This document shows positions 36,097 through 49,588 of a stretch of DNA of 64,000 nucleotides, piece after piece. The notes below the pieces were generated by a model that was given only the letters and a program-made list of their open reading frames with translations, was not told the DNA's origin and ran no database searches. Both the position numbers and the translations under genes were made by a program. The stretch spans positions 2,976,001 to 3,040,000 of the forward strand of contig RCTD01000003.1 of the NCBI GenBank assembly GCA_014898415.1. Reading direction: 5' to 3'. Position 1 is the stretch's first letter. The number at the start of each line of letters is the position of its first letter. The stretch is from Stromatinia cepivora (Eukaryota; Ascomycota; Leotiomycetes; Helotiales; Sclerotiniaceae).

Positions 36097-39000
36097 GATT
36101 TTGTATTAGAAATAGTTATAAACATTTATTTCTTATTAATTTATAATATAGGGTTTCTATAAAATATTACAATTCTTTTTGAAATATTTTTCCGGTTATA
36201 TTTGTTATTAATTCAATCTATATCTATATATACTTTTATTATATTGTTAAATATATTATATTCTTTATAGATATCAGATTATACTTTTTTTGATCTGAAT
36301 CATAACTTTTATTTGATTATTGATCGTAAATATCATATTAGATTTTTCAAAATTATAATATAATGTTTTATTGGTTTTATTATAAATTATGAAAATCTTT
36401 CAATTAAGAATATTATATTTAATTGAATATATATTATTAGATGAATTACATTTTCTATTTGTTATTGATATTCGTTTATATTTATCAATTCATTATTGTC
36501 GATTGTTGACCGAAGATAAATATAATTCATTATTAATAGTTTCTTAACTTGATATTGTTTATATATAATATTATATTTGGTTGATGTGATATTGAAATAT
36601 TCTTGTTGATCTATAATTAATATATATATTTTTCTATTACAAATAATCCTAATATTTAGGATCTTATTAATCTCCCTTAAATTTTTGATATTAAAATAAA
36701 TTAATAGCTTTTCATCGAATCAAATGATTTATAATAATATATATAATATAATAATGATATCATCGATATATACTAATAATATTATATTATAGTTTTTAAA
36801 TATATATAAATATAGGTCTACCAAACTTTGTATAAAGCCTATACCTAAAAACTCTTTTTTTGATAATAAACTTCAATCCCTTCTAATTTGCTTCAAACTA
36901 TATAGATTTTGTAGGGTTCATAGTATATATCCTTTTTCGACTTTGATATCTTGGAATAATTCGAGATAGATCTCTTTTTTTAAATATAATTCAGTAAAAG
37001 TATTTTTGATATCGAAATATAAATATTCCAAATTTTCCTTTGTGATAATAACTAAGAATAATCTGAATATATTTAGTCTCATTATTGATATAAATGTTTC
37101 GTTGTAATCTTTTTTTAGTATTTAATTGAATCCTCGAATTATTAATCTTATCTTGAATTGTTTTATTTTGTTATTTTCCATTTTAATTATAAATATTTAT
37201 TTTATCGCAACCAGATTATTTCCTTTAAGGAATATATATTTTTCCCAAATATTATTTTGAATTAAAGATATGATTTCCTTTTGAATAGTTTCTTTTTATT
37301 TTTCAGAATGTTTTTGATTTGATATTGCTTTTTTATAAGTTCTTGGTATTTTGATTCTCAGAATTTCTTTGATTGGATATACTATACTTTCTGTATTGTT
37401 TGTATTTATTAACGAAATTATAAAATCTGAAATGATCTTATTTTTAATATAAAGATTTATTTTGTAAATAATTGGGATTGTAATTATAATATATTTTATA
37501 TTTTTTTGAGTTTTGATCTATATAAATATTGTAATCAATATCCTTATAATCTTGCTTTTCTATTCTCCTTTAAGATTTTATTCTATATCTCTTTTCCGTT
37601 TTTGTATTAGATATTTTAGAGGTTTGTTTTCAAAATTTATTGTATCCTTTTATTTGATTTCAAATGATTATAGATTTATTTTGTTTTCTGATTTTATTGA
37701 AATAAATTTATCAGCAAAATTTAAAACGATCTTAAATTTTGTTCTTAATATAAATTCAGAATCTGCAAAAATTGATTTTTGGATTGGAATCTTTAGAATA
37801 ATGGATTCGATATCTGAAGTATCTTTGGAAAAAGATTCTTGATTTATTTTCTGGATATTATTATCTTTATTTTTATTGTATATTAATCTTGATATATCTA
37901 ATTTACCTAAATTCGATAATTAAAATATTTAATATAATCACTGAATTCGGTATAATATCTATTGGAGAGAATATTTAGAACGAAAATGATATAAATATTG
38001 TATTTGGTATTGAAGATAAAGAAAATACTGAAAATAAAAAAGGTATTTTATTTATTACTAATCTATCACAAAATTTTCGATCTAATTTTATATTCTTAAT
38101 TCTTTATAAATCTGATTCATAATTTCTTAATTTAAAATCTAAATCTCTTTTTTGATAAAATTCATTTATAATTACTCTATTTGATCGAAATATATAATCT
38201 AATTTTAAAGAATACATTTTAATATATTTATTTATAATTTTTAAATATCCTAAAAATACATTAATTTTCAAAATATTTTATAACTTGTTATATCTTTACC
38301 CTTTCAGAATAGTTTTGGGATTGATATAAATATAATATTTGCTCCCCCAAACTTTGTATATCTTTATATTTAATATTATATTTATAAAAGCTTTTATAAA
38401 AAATCGATTTATTTTATTCATATTAGAATCAATATTAATACAATTCTTGATATAAGTATTATACTTTATAACTTCATTCCAAAATTCTAATAATAATTCA
38501 ATTTCTTTTAATATTACTTTTATATTTGCTTTTACAATCTTTTTATTCTATTCTACAGATTTGTTTTAATATAAAAAAGCAATTATTATAACTTCGGATT
38601 ATATACCTAATAATCATTCATAAATAATTTATAAAAATTCTGATATATTATTAATCCTAACTATAATGATCTTTTCTTTAGTAATCAATTCCATCTCTTT
38701 TTTCCAAATTTTCAATATTTGAATTACATTGTTTTTTTGTTTAAATAATATAATCCAATTTATTTTTGTACAATTATCGATAATCAATATAAAATAACGA
38801 TTTCCTCGAATCGATTTTGAAAATAATTCTACAATATCGAAATATATAAATTCGAATTTCTTTAATTTATATAAACTCAATTGCTTCGGAATATAATTGA
38901 TCATTTTAATAAATATATACATTTCACAAATATCTAATTCAATTGGGACCTTTATTAACTTGATTATATTGAATACCTTATATAGATTCTTAATCTTATT

Positions 39001-41051
39001 TAAACCTAAATAATTGAATCTTTGATACTATAACAAATATCTCTTTTTTTCTTTAAATATTAATTTGTTATCGATATCTTTGATATTATCGATTATCTTT
39101 AAAGAAAAACCTTTTTTTTAATCATTTTAATATACACTCGAACAAAAAACTATATTCTTATATTCTTTAGTTATATATAAAATTATATATATTCCATTTT
39201 ATATTCTAATATAAATAATTTTCTTATTATCCTTTTTAAAATATATATAATAAAAATTAAATTCCCCTTACAGTTTTGTTTTGCAAATCCTTTTTCTTAA
39301 CAGCAAATTTACTTTTAATCTTAATATATATAACATATTTGAAAATAATATCTTAGAATTATCTTTGTATATTATATCTATTAAACCCTAATAACAATAA
39401 TATATCATTTTCTTATCAATCTTTATTCTTTATTTAATAATAGAATCTATTAATCTAAATAATAAAGATTAATCAAATATATATAAAAAAATGTCTATAT
39501 CAATATATTATTTATTAAGGAAAACCTTATTAATAATCTTTTTTATCAAATTATAATCTTCCTCTATTATATCCTCAATATCGAAATCTGATTTAAAGAT
39601 ATTATTAATAAAATATATTTGATCTTTTTTATTGAAATAAATCTTTTTTAGATTTAATAATCCCCTTTTCTTTTAATAACAAAAATAACTACAAAGGAAT
39701 TTATTAATTTATATTAAATATAAATAATCTTATATATAATAATCTTCTTTTTGATATAGATCATAAATATTATTTGGGATCTCGAAATCTAATTCTTAAT
39801 GTCGAAAAGTATATCTAAATCCTTTTACAATTTGTATTCACTTTGATTTATTTTTAAAATGAAATTCCTTAATCTGTAAATACTTAATCTTATTATCGAT
39901 ATTAAAATTGATTTGGATATCCAATATATTTATTATTCTTTGATAATCAATTGAAAAACTATATATTAAAACCAAAAATAAAATAATATCTTGATATACT
40001 GATCAATAACTTTTATTTGTAACCCCTAATTTTCTTTTATATTCTTTCAATTTGTTTTAAATTTCGATAATAATTATATCGAGATAAATATCGGATTGAA
40101 ATTTGAAGTTTTGAATTATCATTATATATATATTAATTATAATTATATTGATTTTAATATATTTTGATTTAAAATATCTCCAAAATATATATACTATTGA
40201 ATATTTGTTGATAAGGATTTCATCATTATTATTAAATATTATACAAATATACGATAATATATTCGCTTTATCCTTTAAATATTCCGATTTCAATTTGATA
40301 TTATAATATATACGACCATTGATCTTATAAACAGATACTATATTGGATCCTATAATCTATATATATTTATTTAATGTTTGATTAATTATATAAAACTATT
40401 CTTTTTTTTCAATTGTATCTTTGTTTATTTGAATTATCGTTTATAATTGTTTTGATCAAATTTCGAAGGATTGTTTGATTCTGATATTGTAAAGATTTCT
40501 TGTTATTTGATAAATATCGAAAATAATCTTTAGATTTTTAAAACGATTTTAAAAAAATGTACTATAAATAGATTTGAAATAATAAAAAAATATAAAAATA
40601 AAATAATAAGAAAATTCATAAAATTATATTATAATATATTTTCTTGTAATTATATGAATTTGCTTTTCGCTTTTGCTATAATTCTATATCAGTATTGTAT
40701 AGATTACTCTCCGCTTTAGTCTATAATATTATGAGTTATAAACTATATTATCATATTTCAATTCTGTTTCAATAATATTATATGAAAATTCTGATTTTTA
40801 TTTCGTTTTATTTTTATTAGTTATATTAATCCTTTCTCGATTTGCTTTGCTTTCTAATCACTATTATACAATCAGATTCATAATTTATTAACTTTTGATA
40901 CAGAAAGTAGTAATATTATTGATTATATAAATTGAATTAAGGATCTATAATTCTAGTAGGAATAGAATTGAGGTTATCCCCAAATATGGTCTGTGCACCA
41001 TTGTGATCACGTGACCTCAATTCTAATCCTATGATGGCCTCATTTCCAACA
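36097..41051 (-). mobile_element. Copia-B copy 2, lacking RNase H end and 3' LTR
   Basis: Co-linear with Copia-B1 (36097 corresponds to about 25524, 41051 to 30456) and more heavily AT-shifted. Recognisable: integrase core 38629-38922 (FDIVELFSKSIRGNRYF, RINNISEF), Gag 40057-40293 (SEYLKDKANILSYICI), 5' LTR 40886-41051. The low-coordinate end is cut by the Gypsy-D LTR. The right side enters Copia-A2 directly, so B2 inserted into A2. Confidence 0.85.
40886..41051 (-). repeat. Copia-B2 5' LTR (166 bp)
   Basis: Same length as both B1 LTRs; the minus-strand start TGTTGGAAATGAGGCC is intact. It keeps GTGATCACGTGACC where B1 has GTGGTCTCGTGACC. Confidence 0.9.
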
Positions 41052-44000
41052 TTATGAATTATTACAAATTGAAAATATTCCTTTATATCGTTTATTCCTT
41101 ATTGATTAAATCAAAATATAAAATGAAAATTGTTTAAACAAAATAATCCTATTGAATCTATCCTTTGAAATATAACAATTTTTATATAAAATCCAGTATT
41201 AGAATTGCTCCTTTGATAGTATTGTTATATACATAATTGCTTTTATATATATACTGTTTATTTTGAAATGCGAAAGTTAAATGATTTTTAGAAAAGAGAT
41301 AACTCCGAATAATAATCATATAATTGAAATTCAAATGAATTAATCTGAACCCTAGATATGTCAATCCTTATAATATAAACTTTTTTAAATATTTATTCAA
41401 GATTATAAATCTGCGAATCCTTTATAAATCGATTAAATGAATATATAGAATATAGTAATCTTTATAATAATTGGATTTCCTTTACAGAATATTCTAATTG
41501 ATTATTCTAGTATATATATTTCCTTTTGGAATGTTAAGATTGATTAATTAAAATAATCTTTAAATCATTTTTATATACACTATAAAGAACATCGATAATA
41601 TAATCAATAAACTTATACTCTATATTTCTTATATCAATATATTCAATAAAATCGGGATCTATATTATTATTATAAATATTTCCTTGAATAATATTAATAT
41701 CTTTATTTGCAAAATATAATTACTCTTTAATAAAAAAATCGGTTTCTTCAATTTCTTCAATAAAAGAATCGATCAATATTTGTATATCTTTATTATATAT
41801 TTTATCCTTATTATCTAAAGAATTAGATAGATTGAATAATTTTAGATCGATTTCTTTATTTCTATTATCACCCCCCAAATCTATATCTACCCCCAAAACT
41901 AGTTCGTTTATAGATAATAGATTTGAAATATATTTGATAAATAAATTAAAGGCTTTTCGATTTATAAAAATAGGTAGATGAATGAAATCTTCATAATTAT
42001 CTTTGTTTTGAATAATCATTTCGTTTATTTCGATATAATTTTGTAGATCAAGGATTCTAACAAATTGTTTAAGCTTTTCTATAATATGAATATTAATTAT
42101 TCAATTGATAGAATCTATATAATAAATGAATTCCTTATTGAACATTACATTTCGAATAATAATAACTTTATTGAATTTAGATATTTATATATAATAAATC
42201 AATATATCTGGAATATAATTTATTAAATATTTAATATATATTCGAGAATTGGTTTTATATTATTTTCTATTAATTCCAATTTCTTTGTTTTTATCCAAAG
42301 AATAAATTCGGCATTTATATTTATAGATTCTATTCCAATTAAAACAAAGATCATTAAATATTTTTTTTACAAATAAAAGATTATCTTTACAAAGATAATT
42401 ATAAAACTATATATCGAACATTTCATTAAACAATTTAAAGGATTTAATTTTCAAAGGATTTATATTATATAAATAAATAACAATTTATATTATTTCTACC
42501 CACAATTTGTCCAATAAACCTATTATGATCCATATTTTTATTTGTTTTATAATTATTTCTTATCCTATATATTCTGATCCTTTATTGAGTTCATATATAT
42601 AAAATAAAGAAAACTCAAATTCGATATTTTTTTATTTGATTTATTTCTCAAATAATATTACTTTTATAATTTCAATAATAGATATATCATTATCCTACTT
42701 AATCATTACAATTACTAAATTATATTTATAATAAATCTAGATTATAAAGCTTTGAATAATTGCAAATATTTCATTATATATTTTGCAATAAATTGAATAT
42801 AAAAAGATCTTACCATAATATATTTCTTTGATCAATAGAAGCTATAATACATTATTATATCCTTTATCGAAATCAAAAAAATCCTATTGGATTTTATAAA
42901 AAGGCCAAAATGACTAACGATCACTTGGAACACAAGAAATGATTTGCTTTATATAAATACAAATACAATCGATACAATTAAAACAAATAATATTTTTTAT
43001 TTTGATATTTTGCACTGCAAATACTAAATATTCAAAAGCTTCCTTTTTCAAATATTTAGAACATTTATACTATATTTCATTTATATCTTCTCTTAAAAAA
43101 AATGGATTACAAGAACAATAAAATACTTTGTTTATTTTTCTGCTTATTATTAAATATATTATAAAAAAATTGTTTATAAGAATAAATAAAAAAATACTCG
43201 AATAAATAAAAAGTAATTTATATTCTAAAAATACAAGATTTTCAATACAAATATATTAAACAATTACTATACTATTTGTATAATCTCCTTTACAAAGAAT
43301 ACAATCATATCCTGAAAACTATAGATCGGTTTTCTCCAATCGAACCTTCGAAACGATATTGACATAAAAGCTAAGGATAAATACTACATCGTTTAAAACC
43401 AGATCATTATTAGAATAATCTTTTCTCTTAATGATCCTTTTAATAATACAAACCCTGTATTCTAAGATTTGGAAACTGGAAATACCTGTTTTTACAAAAT
43501 CACTAGGATCGAATAATCGATATCGATAATCATCCAATAAAGATATATCATTTACGATATATATAACATTACAATTATCGAATAAAATACTATTGAATAA
43601 ATGGTATATTTTCATTATTATAGAATATATCCCTAATTGATTATATCGAATATTCAAGATAATAATATTGATTAAAAGTCCTAAAGAATTAATGGAATTT
43701 TTTATCCATTTCCTTTTAATTCAATTAGAATAAAATTATTTCTATAAATACAATTTTGCTCAATCCCTAATTACTTATAATTCGTTTTCGCTAAATACCT
43801 TTTTGAATAATGAATTGATTCTTTTAATGAATATTAACTTTATGATTTTGCAATTATGAATAATATAATTATAATCAATTCCGTTATTCTATTTAGATTC
43901 GATTTTGTAAGGATATTCCCAGATCTTTTTGATCCTTTAATTGTTTTCAGAATTGATATTCTTTTTATTCTTTTTAAACTTTTCATCATTTTGAGAAAAA

Positions 44001-45440
44001 ATAAATATAGAATATATTCCTTTTTTAGTTTTTAAAAAATTAGAATTCTAAAAGATTAATTCTTCAAAAACATTTCCAAATTGCTTGAATAAGAGATTAA
44101 ATAATCCGAATTGATTGTTCATTTCGATCTATATAATCATAATATTTATTTAAATTGAAAATATTCTGGTATTAATAACTTATAGAAAAGTATTAATAAC
44201 GATTTCATTTTATACCTTAATAATCTTATATACAAAAACTTTGATGTAAACTATAATCCAATCCCTATACTATTTAACAAAATCGATTCTATCAAACAAG
44301 ATTTGTGTTAAAACAAATTGATATTCTTATAGTATTGTAAACTTAATAATAGTTATTATAGATACAAGCTTCCTTTTGAATACATTGATGATTATTTTGA
44401 ATAAAAAAGCTATAATATCTTGATTAAAAATAAATAACTTTATAAAGTATACTTGATCAATTGATGATTCAATTTATTTGTAAATATCCTAAAAAGTTTT
44501 GTAATTCTGTATATATTCTTATTATTAGTATCAATACTCCAATTAAAGAAAAGCAAGTTTGAAGAAGATTTTTTGAAAAATGATTAGGAATAAAACAATA
44601 GATCTATTAAGAATAAATCCTGATATATTATTATCAAAATCTTTTATCTTTGTATTTTTACTAATATCTTTCCTGAATTGAATCATTACAAAATATTCCG
44701 AGAATTCCTTTTGATATTGAATTTGTTTCTCTTGATTATATTTAACTTGAAAATCGATAATAAAAAATAAAACAAATGATTTGATTAAAAACCAATCGAT
44801 TTAATTATAAATAAATTCATTCATCAGATCAGAGTTTGGAGTAGATATAATTGATATAGAAATAAACAGATTGTTTTTTGGATTGATTGAATTCTAGATT
44901 CCTTAAATTTGATATTTATTTTTCAAATATAGATATCATTCCAGTTATTGAATATAGATTGTAAGAAAAAGATCGTTTTAATCCTTTGTTATATTGAATG
45001 AAGATAATTGAATTGATATAAATATTGAATTATAAATAAGATAGAAATGATATTTTAAGAATGATTCTTTGAATATTTAATAATTACCAAATAAAAAGTT
45101 ATATAGATTTAAGGATTATTAGGCTTATAATTATCATAGGATAATATAATTATAAAGCATTTTCAGAGATCGTTGAATAAATGATATATATGATTAATAG
45201 AATAAAAGAATTGAATGACTTGCTTTTGATTATATAAATCAAGAACTATATATATAAAACAAATGAATGATTATTTAACTAATATATACTTTAATTAGAT
45301 TAGATCCCCGTTTATTAATATATTAGGATCATTTTATCAATTAGTAGATTGGTAAGGGCTAGTAGATCCTTCATTCCGATTGAAAAGTATATATTTTGAT
45401 CCTTCATAAGATACAGGGGATCACAGGGCTTTCCGTGACA
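41052..45440 (-). mobile_element. Copia-A copy 2 (5' half: LTR, Gag, protease, integrase, start of RT)
   Basis: Reverse-complement match to Copia-A1 positions 1 to about 3000 (44060 down to 41052), plus the upstream Gag region (44060-45131) and the 5' LTR that A1 lacks in this window. Protease 43319-43657 (FDNCNVIYIVNDISLL), linker 41720-42019, RT start 41182-41364. The primer site just inside the LTR (minus strand) reads ATTATAAGCCTAAT. Truncated at 41052 by Copia-B2. Confidence 0.8.
45132..45440 (-). repeat. Copia-A2 5' LTR (309 bp)
   Basis: Minus-strand start TGTCACGGAAAGCCC is the best preserved of the three A LTRs. The open frame 45315-45551 (minus) reads from old flanking sequence into this LTR and is not a gene. 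Confidence 0.85.
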
Positions 45441-45691
45441 ATAATTTAGTTGTACAAGATAATTATCAGTATAATAATCATTCAATATAATACTAATAGA
45501 ATTGTTTGTTCGATCTAATCGGCTGTAATACTTTAAACATCTATTCTTCATACAATCAGCTTTCTTTTTAATATCTTTTTTCCTCTTTTGTAAAATATCA
45601 TCATATTACCTAAGGCCTCTTCCTGTGCTGTGATAATAATAATAATTTATTATTGAGTATATTTATCTTATATGAAACTTTCTTGATTATA
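45441..45691 (-). other. Old flank between Copia-A2 and pogo-like element G
   Basis: 250 bp of unique sequence. On the minus strand it reads LQKRKKDIKKKADCMKNRCL in one frame, a basic helical stretch. It may be the continuation of the transposase-like fragment on the other side of element G (51815-52052), which G would have split at a TA. No complete gene. Confidence 0.3.
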
Positions 45692-45894
45692 AGTCTAATA
45701 CCCCACTTTCGGGCCACCCCCTGTTTTGGACCACCTCAAAAATATCATTATATAAATTTTAAACTTTAATAATTCAATAACTACTTTATTTCAATAAAAT
45801 CCTTTGTAGTATTTGTTTCATAATCATTATTAGAATTATCTTCTTTAATTTCATGATCCTTAATTTCAATTTGTATTCTCCGAATAGCTTTAAT

Positions 45895-46044
45895 TGTTAC
45901 GAGATACACGTGATCGCGTCCGATCGGGCTAGTACAATACTAAGCTTCGAGCCGATCATATATATAGCTTCGTAGTATACTCTCTTTAACTTTATAGCTT
46001 TTAATTCTAAAGTTGATCTTTAAATGTTTGTTAGGTTTATTATA
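45895..46044 (+). repeat. Element E 5' LTR (150 bp)
   Basis: Direct repeat of 47420-47569. Keeps the GC-rich CACGTGATCGCGTCCGATCG near its start; its last bases are mutated to TTTATTATA. Confidence 0.85.
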
Positions 46045-46408
46045 TTATTAAAAGCTCTTCTAGATAAAAAATGAAATAATATTTGTATATACTTATATAT
46101 ACTTTGCTTATTCTTATCTAAATATATCATTTTTGCTTTTTTGTCTATATATAAATCTTTTGATATTATTCAAAGATATTATTTTTTTTCTTATCTTTAA
46201 TTTCTAAATTATAAATTACGATTCGATAAATCTCATAATTACAGAACTTCGCGGCGAAATGATTCGTTAGCGAGATGAAATCTTGTTTCTACGCTCCCTA
46301 ATTCTCGAATGCATTTTTGTTATTTATACTCCTTTTTGTTCGAAATCTTTTCTTCTTGATCCTGAAAAGTTCAATAATAGCTTTCAAAAGTTCGATATCT
46401 GATTTCCC

Positions 46409-46645
46409 TTGATTCGAGCGAAATTACAAATAAACAGTATTGCGATCGGCAATTCTACAGTTCAATTTTACTATATTTATCTCAATCTCAAATCTTATAT
46501 ACAAACTATAATACTACTTCAGTTTTCTTCTCTTGATCAAAACATTCCTTTAGATTATACAATGATTCTAAATCAACTTATATATATTTACAACAATTCA
46601 AATAAAGTTCAAAAAGCTGAAAACAAGTTATTCATTTTCAAATAA
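46409..46645 (+). pseudogene. Element E Gag-like frame
   Basis: A 78-codon open stretch (IRAKLQINSIAI..., VQFYYIYLNLKSYIQTIIL, LNQLIYIYNNSNKVQKAENK) follows the capsid pattern of fungal Ty3/Gypsy Gag: a helix, a Y-x-x-L-x-G-x-A-x-x-x-x-x-P helix and the ending D-x-x-L-x-x-L-x-x-x-Y-x-D-P-N-x-x-x-x-A-E. No ATG is evident at the start of the open part, and the frame is decayed on both sides, so only the middle of Gag is readable. Confidence 0.5.
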
Positions 46646-47419
46646 GGAACTGATTCTTTATATACCTATATTACAAAATTCGAAAGGATTCTTTACAAAG
46701 CCAAAGATCAGAATTGATCCGATTCGAATAAGATTTCAATTTTTCGTAATAGACTTAATATTATTTTTAGAAATCATTTTTCTCAACAACTTTCTTTTCC
46801 TTGTTTTTATCCCGATTTTGTTCAGATCATATAACAACTAACTGTTCGTATAACAAATGGATTCTCTATATCATTCTACTTCAATAAATTTAGAGCCCCA
46901 TATATATTATAGAATCCATTCTATTCTTGGAATTACAATTCAATGGATATTAATAATCTTAATATCATTAGTACCTTTAACCCTTTTGATATTTAATCGG
47001 ATAAACTTAATCGTATCTTGATTCTACTTTGTATATAAACACTCGAGTTTTCCCTTTCTAAAAGAACTCTTTTATATAAACAAAATAAATATATATAATA
47101 TAAAAGTATTTTCTATTGGGTACAAATCTATCTACTAGATTTACATCAAGGAATCCGAGATCGATAAGAATCTATTCTGATTATTACATTGATTATTAAA
47201 TTCGAAAACAACAATAATAAGGATCTAGGAGAAATGATTAATGACCGATATTTTGAAGATCGTTTAAAGAAGGTATATAATACAATGGATATGTATTCGT
47301 TGATTGTGATATAATCTGTATATCAAATATTTTTATCAAAAAAAGATTAATGATTATTTTGTATTTAAATCATTCATTTTAAGTAAATTCGAGGCGAACT
47401 CTTTAGAAAGGGGGAATAG

Positions 47420-47569
47420 TATTACGAGATATATATAATCGCATTCGATCGGGCTAGTATAGTATTAAGCTTTGAGCCGATCATATATATAGCTTCATAA
47501 TACATTCTCTTTAATTCTATAGCTTTTAATTCTAAGGTTGATCTCTAAACGCTCGTTGGGTTCGTCACA
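47420..47569 (+). repeat. Element E 3' LTR (150 bp)
   Basis: Preceded by the purine tract at 47406-47419, ends GTTGGGTTCGTCACA, followed by the TTAAT duplication. Confidence 0.85.
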
Positions 47570-48098
47570 TTAATCTTTGTAAATTTCGAATTCGGATTAA
47601 TTTTTATTATTTATCTTTTTTTAGATAAAATTTACTTTAATTTATATTCTAATTATTTTATTCGATGTTTTGATTGTATAAGTTTATAATTTTTAGTATC
47701 AAAACCTTTTTTGATTTTACGAAATAGTAATCGATGAGTTGGAAAATCGGATTTTTTTTTTGAGTTATTGTATATATATATTTTCGAAGATTTGATGTTT
47801 TTTGAAGAGTTTTTTATAGAATAAAAGATGATTTTATATTTCATTGATGTTGAAGATTATTATTTGAAATAGGATTTTGATTTAGAATTTTGTTGTTGTT
47901 ATTTTTAAGCAATAAACAATTCATAAGAGGTTTAATACAATTTTGAGGTTATAAATTAGAAACTTTTTATTTAGATTTGATATTATGAATTATTAAATTC
48001 TATGTTTTAGTTTTCTGATAACAAATAAGAAAGTTGTGTTTTTTAGTTATTGAAGAATTTAATAAAGAATTTAATTTGTTGAGGTAATGTTTATAAAT

Positions 48099-48289
48099 TG
48101 TGAGAATCACAGCAAAGAATCGGTTAATTTCGAATAACAATAGGTTTGGGTTTAGAATCAAGATTTTTCATTACTTTCTTTCTAATGGTATTGAAGAATT
48201 CCCCTTTATATAGGTGAAAACTCTTCAAACTAGTGTACAATTCGGCCCGCTTTCGGTTAGCCCTAGTTTCGTAGTTGAGGTTCGTAACA
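48099..48289 (-). repeat. Element F 3' LTR (191 bp)
   Basis: Plus-strand ends TGTGAGAATCAC and GAGGTTCGTAACA. About 97% identical to 50526-50716 by eye. Confidence 0.9.
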
Positions 48290-48379
48290 GAGCCTTCCTT
48301 TCCGAAGCTTTCGTCCTCGAAAGCTTTTGAAGTGAAACTATTTAAGTTGAAATATCCAATCAAAACCAATATCATTCGA

Positions 48380-48545
48380 TGTTGTATTGTATGCCTTTTC
48401 GTGAAACCATTGTAGAACCATCGATATTGTGTTGTATGCCTTTTCCTAGAACCATTGTAGATCCATCGATATTGTATTGTATGCTTTTTCGTAGAATCTT
48501 CGATATTGTGTTGTATGTCTTTTCGTAAAACCATCGTAGGTCTAT
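48380..48545. repeat. Tandem repeat of about 43 bp in element F
   Basis: About four imperfect copies of a unit containing TTGTATGCCTTTTCGT and AACCATTGTAGA/CATCGATATTG. On the minus strand it makes the repetitive KDIQHNIE/RKRHTTQYRW translations of overlapping frames at 48124-48632, which are repeat products rather than a recognised gene. Confidence 0.75.
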
Positions 48546-48779
48546 CGAAATCCTTTCAACTCTTCCAATTCCTCCATTTCTAACTCTACAATAGTCGGCC
48601 GAGCTGAAACTCCAATGGAGAACTCTATACAACGATTAAATCCATAATAATTCCTTCAATAATGAATTTATAATGTTTACATCCTCATTTTATGAAGTTC
48701 AGTATTTTCACTTTTTTGAAAACTCTTCAATATCATTTAAAAACCTTTGTATATATATTCATTTTCGATCCACTTTCAG

Positions 48780-48972
48780 TTCGATTTCGGTACGATTTCG
48801 GTACGATTTCGATAGGCATGCTTTCGATTCGGATTCGGTAGGTATATTTTCGATTCGGATTCGGTATGCTTTCGATTCGGATTCGGTATGCTTTCGATTC
48901 GGATTCGGTATATATGCTTTCGATTTGGATTCGGTATGCTTTCGATTCGGATTCGGTATGCTTTCGATTCAA
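48780..48972. repeat. Tandem repeat of about 22 bp in element F
   Basis: About eight imperfect copies of GGTATGCTTTCGATTCGGAT. Minus-strand frames through it read ESESKAYRIRIE-type repeats. A partial copy recurs at about 48990-49030. Confidence 0.8.
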
Positions 48973-49169
48973 TGAGTAGGGGGTATTGATTTCGAATTCG
49001 ATATGCTTTTGATGTAATGAGTAGGGGGTATTGATGCCTCTCTTTTTGGATCGACGTCTTTGTTGATTTTAATGATCGTGTAGGTTCGGTAAATAATAAA
49101 AGGGGGAGGGTTTTCAACTTGCTTTTTCTTTTGAAACTTGAAATATAAAATACATTATATTTATCAATA

Positions 49170-49588
49170 ACGTGGTTTATCACCGAGTGGATCACTCAAT
49201 TTACATACAAAATTCGTCTGTGCGTAACCGTGCACTCTCTTTATTTATTGATAGAATTTTTTAAAAATTTAATATATAAAATTTAATTATAAAAATGTTA
49301 CAAAAATCTAATCTTTTTTCAAAAATTCGAATTAATATAAGAATTATTATAAAAATGATTTTTTTGTAATGAAAATCGTGACATTTTCAATTTTTTGTTG
49401 AATATAATAGAAATATTTATATAAAAATTAGATTTCTAAGAAATTAAATTTTTATTATTATTTCCAATTCTTTTACTTTTCAAAAATAATGATTAGTTAT
49501 TAAAACAGGAATATTTAAAAATGGCTAATTTTGGTGTATTTTTAAATGATCCATTCGGTGATATGATCCACTCGGTGATAAACCACGT
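49170..49588. mobile_element. MITE H (419 bp) inside element F
   Basis: Perfect 25-bp terminal inverted repeats (49170-49194 and 49564-49588) starting ACGTGGTTTATCACCGAG, flanked by TA on both sides (49168-49169, 49589-49590). The right end repeats part of the TIR just inside (TATCACCGAATGGATCA). No coding capacity; a Tc1/mariner-type non-autonomous element is the simplest reading. Similar 30-bp stretches (TTGAAATATAARATA...) flank both sides. Confidence 0.8.

Larger units (their letters stand above)
45895..47569 (+). mobile_element. Element E: 1.68-kb Gag-only Gypsy-like LTR element
   Basis: 150-bp LTRs (45895-46044, 47420-47569; TGTTACGAGATA...GTTCGTCACA) flanked by a perfect 5-bp duplication TTAAT (45890-45894, 47570-47574). 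A purine tract (GAAAGGGGGAATAG) precedes the 3' LTR, giving plus orientation. The 1.37-kb interior has a Gag-like frame and no protease, RT or integrase, so it is non-autonomous and would depend on a related Gypsy for movement. Inserted in transposon G. Confidence 0.85.

Noticed and set aside
45315..45551. 78-codon minus frame
   Set aside because: It starts in old flanking DNA and reads into the Copia-A2 LTR, so it cannot be one gene.
48380..48972. Regularly repeated units that might suggest a CRISPR-like array
   Set aside because: Units are contiguous and imperfect without unique spacers, inside a fungal LTR element. They are minisatellites.
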